A stretch of 7,891 bases of DNA from Caryophanales bacterium UBA3260 (GTDB lineage: Bacteria > Bacillota_I > Bacilli_A > RF39 > UBA660): positions 1-7,891 of the forward strand of contig DEUO01000034.1 of NCBI GenBank assembly GCA_002362595.1. Direction: 5' to 3'. Made by a program: the position numbers and the translations under genes. Positions 6,563 through 7,891 of this stretch are shown here, one piece after another. Positions within the stretch are counted from its first letter, which is position 1, and each line of letters opens with the position of its first letter. The notes beneath the pieces are model-generated. The model searched no databases and was not told the DNA's origin. It saw nothing but the letters and a program-made list of their open reading frames with translations.

Positions 6563-6847
6563 TTATAATATTGAAGTACCAATAGTTACAACAACACAAA
6601 TAACTCCTAAAATAGATAAAGCCATACCACCATATAGTAAAAAATCTCTCTTAGGTTTATTATAACTCTTATGTAAATCTCTTCCACATTCGCCACAAAC
6701 ATGACTATGTTCTGAAACTCTAACTCCACATCCAGGACATACCTTATCTATTTTTTTATATTCCTTCGAAGAAAACAATAAAAAAACAAGACCAACAATT
6801 ATCAACCATAAACCACCTATAATAAATACTAAATTAGCTGTTGACAT
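6563..6847 (-). CDS. Two-span membrane protein with central zinc ribbon
   Basis: The 94-residue protein has hydrophobic spans at about 6-26 and 70-90 flanking a hydrophilic domain. That domain holds CPGC (37-40) and CGEC (51-54), ten residues apart, a treble-clef/zinc-ribbon arrangement that should bind one zinc. The positively charged loop on both sides of the ribbon (SSKEYKKIDK, KSYNKPKRD) places it in the cytoplasm. Such membrane zinc ribbons are common in Firmicutes, often near envelope genes, but specific roles are mostly unknown. The frame is open to an ATG at 6862, but the AGGAG Shine-Dalgarno (6855-6859) lies within that extension and 7 nt before the ATG at 6847. The shorter start is therefore used. 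It is first in an operon with the Ig-like membrane protein gene, 17 nt downstream, behind a good promoter at 6917-6945. Confidence 0.75.
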   Translation of the reverse strand: MSTANLVFIIGGLWLIIVGLVFLLFSSKEYKKIDKVCPGCGVRVSEHSHVCGECGRDLHKSYNKPKRDFLLYGGMALSILGVICVVVTIGTSIL

Positions 6848-6916
6848 AAACACACTCCTCATAAAATATATAAATCTAAATAGATATAAACCTACCTATT
6901 TTTTTAACCTAGCTTG

Positions 6917-6945
6917 ATTATACTACAAAAAATAAGTTTTATCAC
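6917..6945 (-). promoter_or_regulatory. Promoter of the zinc-ribbon / Ig-like protein operon
   Basis: On the minus strand TATAAT (6917-6922) is perfect and GTGATA (6940-6945), 17 bp upstream, matches the -35 consensus at 4 of 6 positions. Transcription would begin near 6910, leaving an AT-rich leader of about 63 nt before the ATG at 6847. The leader shows only a short weak inverted repeat (ATCTA/TAGAT) and no recognised riboswitch. Confidence 0.6.
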
Positions 6946-6946
6946 T

Positions 6947-6966
6947 ATAAAAAGAACACTTTTTAC
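6947..6966 (-). terminator. Weak possible terminator of the M15 peptidase gene
   Basis: On the minus strand GTAAAAAG pairs with CTTTTTAT over 8 bp, nearly all A-T and with one G-U pair, around the loop TGTT. No U-run follows immediately; a TTTTTT stretch occurs about 14 nt later. The stem is too weak to be confident, and it directly abuts the -35 of the next promoter. Some read-through into the zinc-ribbon operon is likely. Confidence 0.25.
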
Positions 6967-6970
6967 TATT

Positions 6971-7519
6971 TTAATTCATTTTTAAGTATTCTTCTAAAGT
7001 TTTATCTCCTATTTCTTTTGCAATTTCCTCACCAACATATCGAAAATGCCAAGGTTCATATGGAACTCCTGTTATATTTTCTTTGTCTCTTGGATATCTT
7101 AATATAAAGCCAAAATATTTTAAATCTCTATGTATTCTTTTAAACAATTCTTCTTCCTTTAATAAATCGTCATTTTCTGTAATCCATTTACCATCTTTTT
7201 TTACGGAAATATCTATTGCAAGTCCTGTATGATGTTCTGAAGTGCCAGGCATTGCTACAATCTGTTCCGTATAATCTAGTCCATACTTTTGCATAAATCT
7301 TAAAAATAAATTTTCTTGTGCTTCTAAGCTCCGATAAGCGCTATCTATATCGATTACAATATCATCAACATTTAAATGAGCTCTTAACATTTCAAAATGT
7401 CTAAAAGTCTCTTTTTCGACATATAAAGTTCTTTCTTCATAGTTTTCATATTCAACCATTTCAAAATCTTTAATCATTTCTTCATTAAATAAATTATTTT
7501 TATTAATAAGTAACGTCAT
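6971..7519 (-). CDS. VanXY-like M15 D-Ala-D-Ala dipeptidase/carboxypeptidase
   Basis: This 182-residue enzyme belongs to the zinc-dependent M15 peptidases that cleave D-Ala-D-Ala or D-Ala-ended peptidoglycan precursors. Visible motifs are SAYRS (60-64), SEHHTGLAID (94-103) supplying zinc ligands His96 and Asp103, and EPWHFRYVG (155-163) supplying the catalytic Glu155 and ligand His158. GFILRYP (137-143) precedes the last. There is no signal peptide, lipobox or membrane span, unlike VanY-type carboxypeptidases. Compact size, the LLINKNN start and the GFILRYP...EPWHFRYVG block match what I remember of cytoplasmic VanXY. No van ligase, racemase or regulator is nearby, so a housekeeping or cell-wall turnover role is as likely as resistance. 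The frame extends to a TTG at 7537, but AGGTGG (7524-7529) lies 4 nt before ATG 7519, which is preferred. The gene is divergent from the tRNA-Ile promoter. Confidence 0.85.
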   Translation of the reverse strand: MTLLINKNNLFNEEMIKDFEMVEYENYEERTLYVEKETFRHFEMLRAHLNVDDIVIDIDSAYRSLEAQENLFLRFMQKYGLDYTEQIVAMPGTSEHHTGLAIDISVKKDGKWITENDDLLKEEELFKRIHRDLKYFGFILRYPRDKENITGVPYEPWHFRYVGEEIAKEIGDKTLEEYLKMN

Positions 7520-7550
7520 TTTACCACCTGTTTTCAATTATATCATAAAA

Positions 7551-7579
7551 ATTATACATTTTTTTCATTTTTTTGTTGC
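7551..7579 (-). promoter_or_regulatory. Candidate promoter of the M15 peptidase gene
   Basis: On the minus strand TATAAT (7551-7556) is perfect and GCAACA (7574-7579), 17 bp upstream, keeps the ACA half of the -35 consensus. Transcription from about 7544 would leave a 25-nt leader containing AGGTGG. A second extended -10, TGATATAAT (7537-7545), would leave only about 11 nt and has no -35, so it is less likely. Confidence 0.45.
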
Positions 7580-7604
7580 ATTTTTTCTAAACACTTGATA
7601 TACT
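7576..7604 (+). promoter_or_regulatory. Extended -10 promoter of the tRNA-Ile-tRNA-Glu transcript
   Basis: TGATATACT (7596-7604) is an extended -10. TTGCAT (7576-7581), 17 bp upstream, keeps the TTG of the -35. Transcription would begin near 7611, about 30 nt before tRNA-Ile. The -35 overlaps that of the divergent peptidase promoter. Confidence 0.6.
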
Positions 7605-7640
7605 TAACTAGTCAGCAAGAAGAAGCCAATAAAATCAAAT

Positions 7641-7717
<77 letters not shown>

Positions 7718-7727
7718 TTTATTTTAT

Positions 7728-7803
7728 GGCCCGTTGGTGAAGCGGTTAACACATATGCCTTTCACGCATACATTCATGGGTTCAAATCCCGTACGGGTCA
7801 CCA
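7728..7803 (+). tRNA. tRNA-Glu(UUC)
   Basis: The 76-nt tRNA has acceptor GGCCCGT/ACGGGTC (one G-T pair), discriminator A and an encoded CCA. The anticodon stem TATGC/GCATA closes loop CTTTCAC, so the anticodon is UUC and reads GAA/GAG. The T arm ATGGG-TTCAAAT-CCCGT includes one T-G pair. No terminator with a U-run follows; a boxA-like sequence lies 17 nt downstream. Confidence 0.95.
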
Positions 7804-7819
7804 ATTTGATAATTAAATT

Positions 7820-7833
7820 GGTTCTTTGTCAAA
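7820..7833 (+). promoter_or_regulatory. boxA-like antitermination motif, possible rRNA leader or spacer
   Basis: GGTTCTTTGTCAAA resembles the boxA core of Firmicutes rRNA leaders and spacers (TGTTCTTTGAAAAC in Bacillus), where the NusB-S10 complex loads for antitermination. It lies after two tRNA genes with no clear terminator between. The remaining 58 bases to the window end hold no recognisable gene. The match is partial, so the call is tentative. Confidence 0.35.
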
Positions 7834-7891
7834 TAGTGTTGGTGAAGAATAAATTTGATAAATGAATCAATTATAGAGAGTGATTTTTAAT

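Noticed and set aside
6847..6910. Riboswitch in the 63-nt leader of the zinc-ribbon operon
   Set aside because: The leader is short and nearly all A/T, with only a weak 5-bp inverted repeat and no conserved aptamer element.
1005..7519. Mycoplasma-like genetic code with TGA as tryptophan
   Set aside because: Tryptophan codons checked in pflB, pflA and the other genes are TGG, and all eight genes end in TAA without internal TGA, so code 4 is not needed.
7800..7822. Hairpin ACCAATTT/AAATTGGT after tRNA-Glu as a terminator
   Set aside because: The stem uses the discriminator and CCA bases of the tRNA and is followed by TTCTTTGTC rather than a U-run. The boxA reading explains the downstream bases better.
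7824..7891. TTGTCA followed 17 bp later by ATAAAT as a promoter at the right edge
   Set aside because: The -35 (TTGTCA) is good, but the -10 matches at only 3 of 6 positions and no gene begins within the window.

Overview
The window is very AT-rich bacterial DNA with strong Shine-Dalgarno sites, consensus-like sigma-A promoters, short rho-independent terminators and TAA as the only stop codon used. Tryptophan is encoded by TGG, and no gene needs TGA read as a sense codon, so the standard bacterial code (11) fits. Together with a fermentative pyruvate formate-lyase and encoded CCA ends on the tRNAs, this suggests a low-GC Firmicutes/Bacilli lineage, perhaps a small-genome anaerobe of gut type. 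The taxonomic placement is inference; no rRNA is visible.

Layout from left to right. (1) 1-1021: one rightward lipoprotein gene of the ZnuA/TroA metal-binding family, with a good promoter, a strong RBS and its own terminator. Two of its usual histidine ligands are missing and no ABC permease or ATPase gene is next to it. (2) 1005-1691: a leftward, unrecognised soluble protein of 228 residues that converges on the lipoprotein gene and shares a hairpin terminator with it. (3) 1799-4754: the leftward operon pflB-pflA, pyruvate formate-lyase and its radical-SAM activase, overlapping by 14 nt. A tandem 10-bp direct repeat lies upstream of the promoter. (4) 4921-5591: tRNA-Ser(GCU), a small two-span membrane protein and tRNA-Lys(CUU), all leftward. 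Each has a candidate promoter of its own, and each tRNA has a terminator. (5) 5685-6847: a two-gene leftward operon with a membrane-anchored zinc-ribbon protein followed by a membrane-anchored, probably extracytoplasmic protein with Ig-like segments. (6) 6971-7519: a leftward M15-type D-Ala-D-Ala peptidase without a signal peptide, close in motifs to VanXY. (7) 7576-7891: a divergent rightward tRNA-Ile(GAU)-tRNA-Glu(UUC) transcript, followed by a boxA-like sequence that hints at an rRNA operon just beyond the right edge.

Functionally, pflB and pflA form a complete enzyme/activase pair for anaerobic conversion of pyruvate and CoA to acetyl-CoA and formate. The other genes look like independent small units. 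Three reported reading frames (starting at 5438, 6862 and 7537) begin upstream of the Shine-Dalgarno sequence, so the starts are moved to 5408, 6847 and 7519. No mobile element, CRISPR array or phage gene was seen. The less ordinary items are the ligand-poor ZnuA relative, the VanXY-like enzyme without a van cluster, the unknown membrane pair, and three terminators whose hairpins are built from the last codons of the gene.
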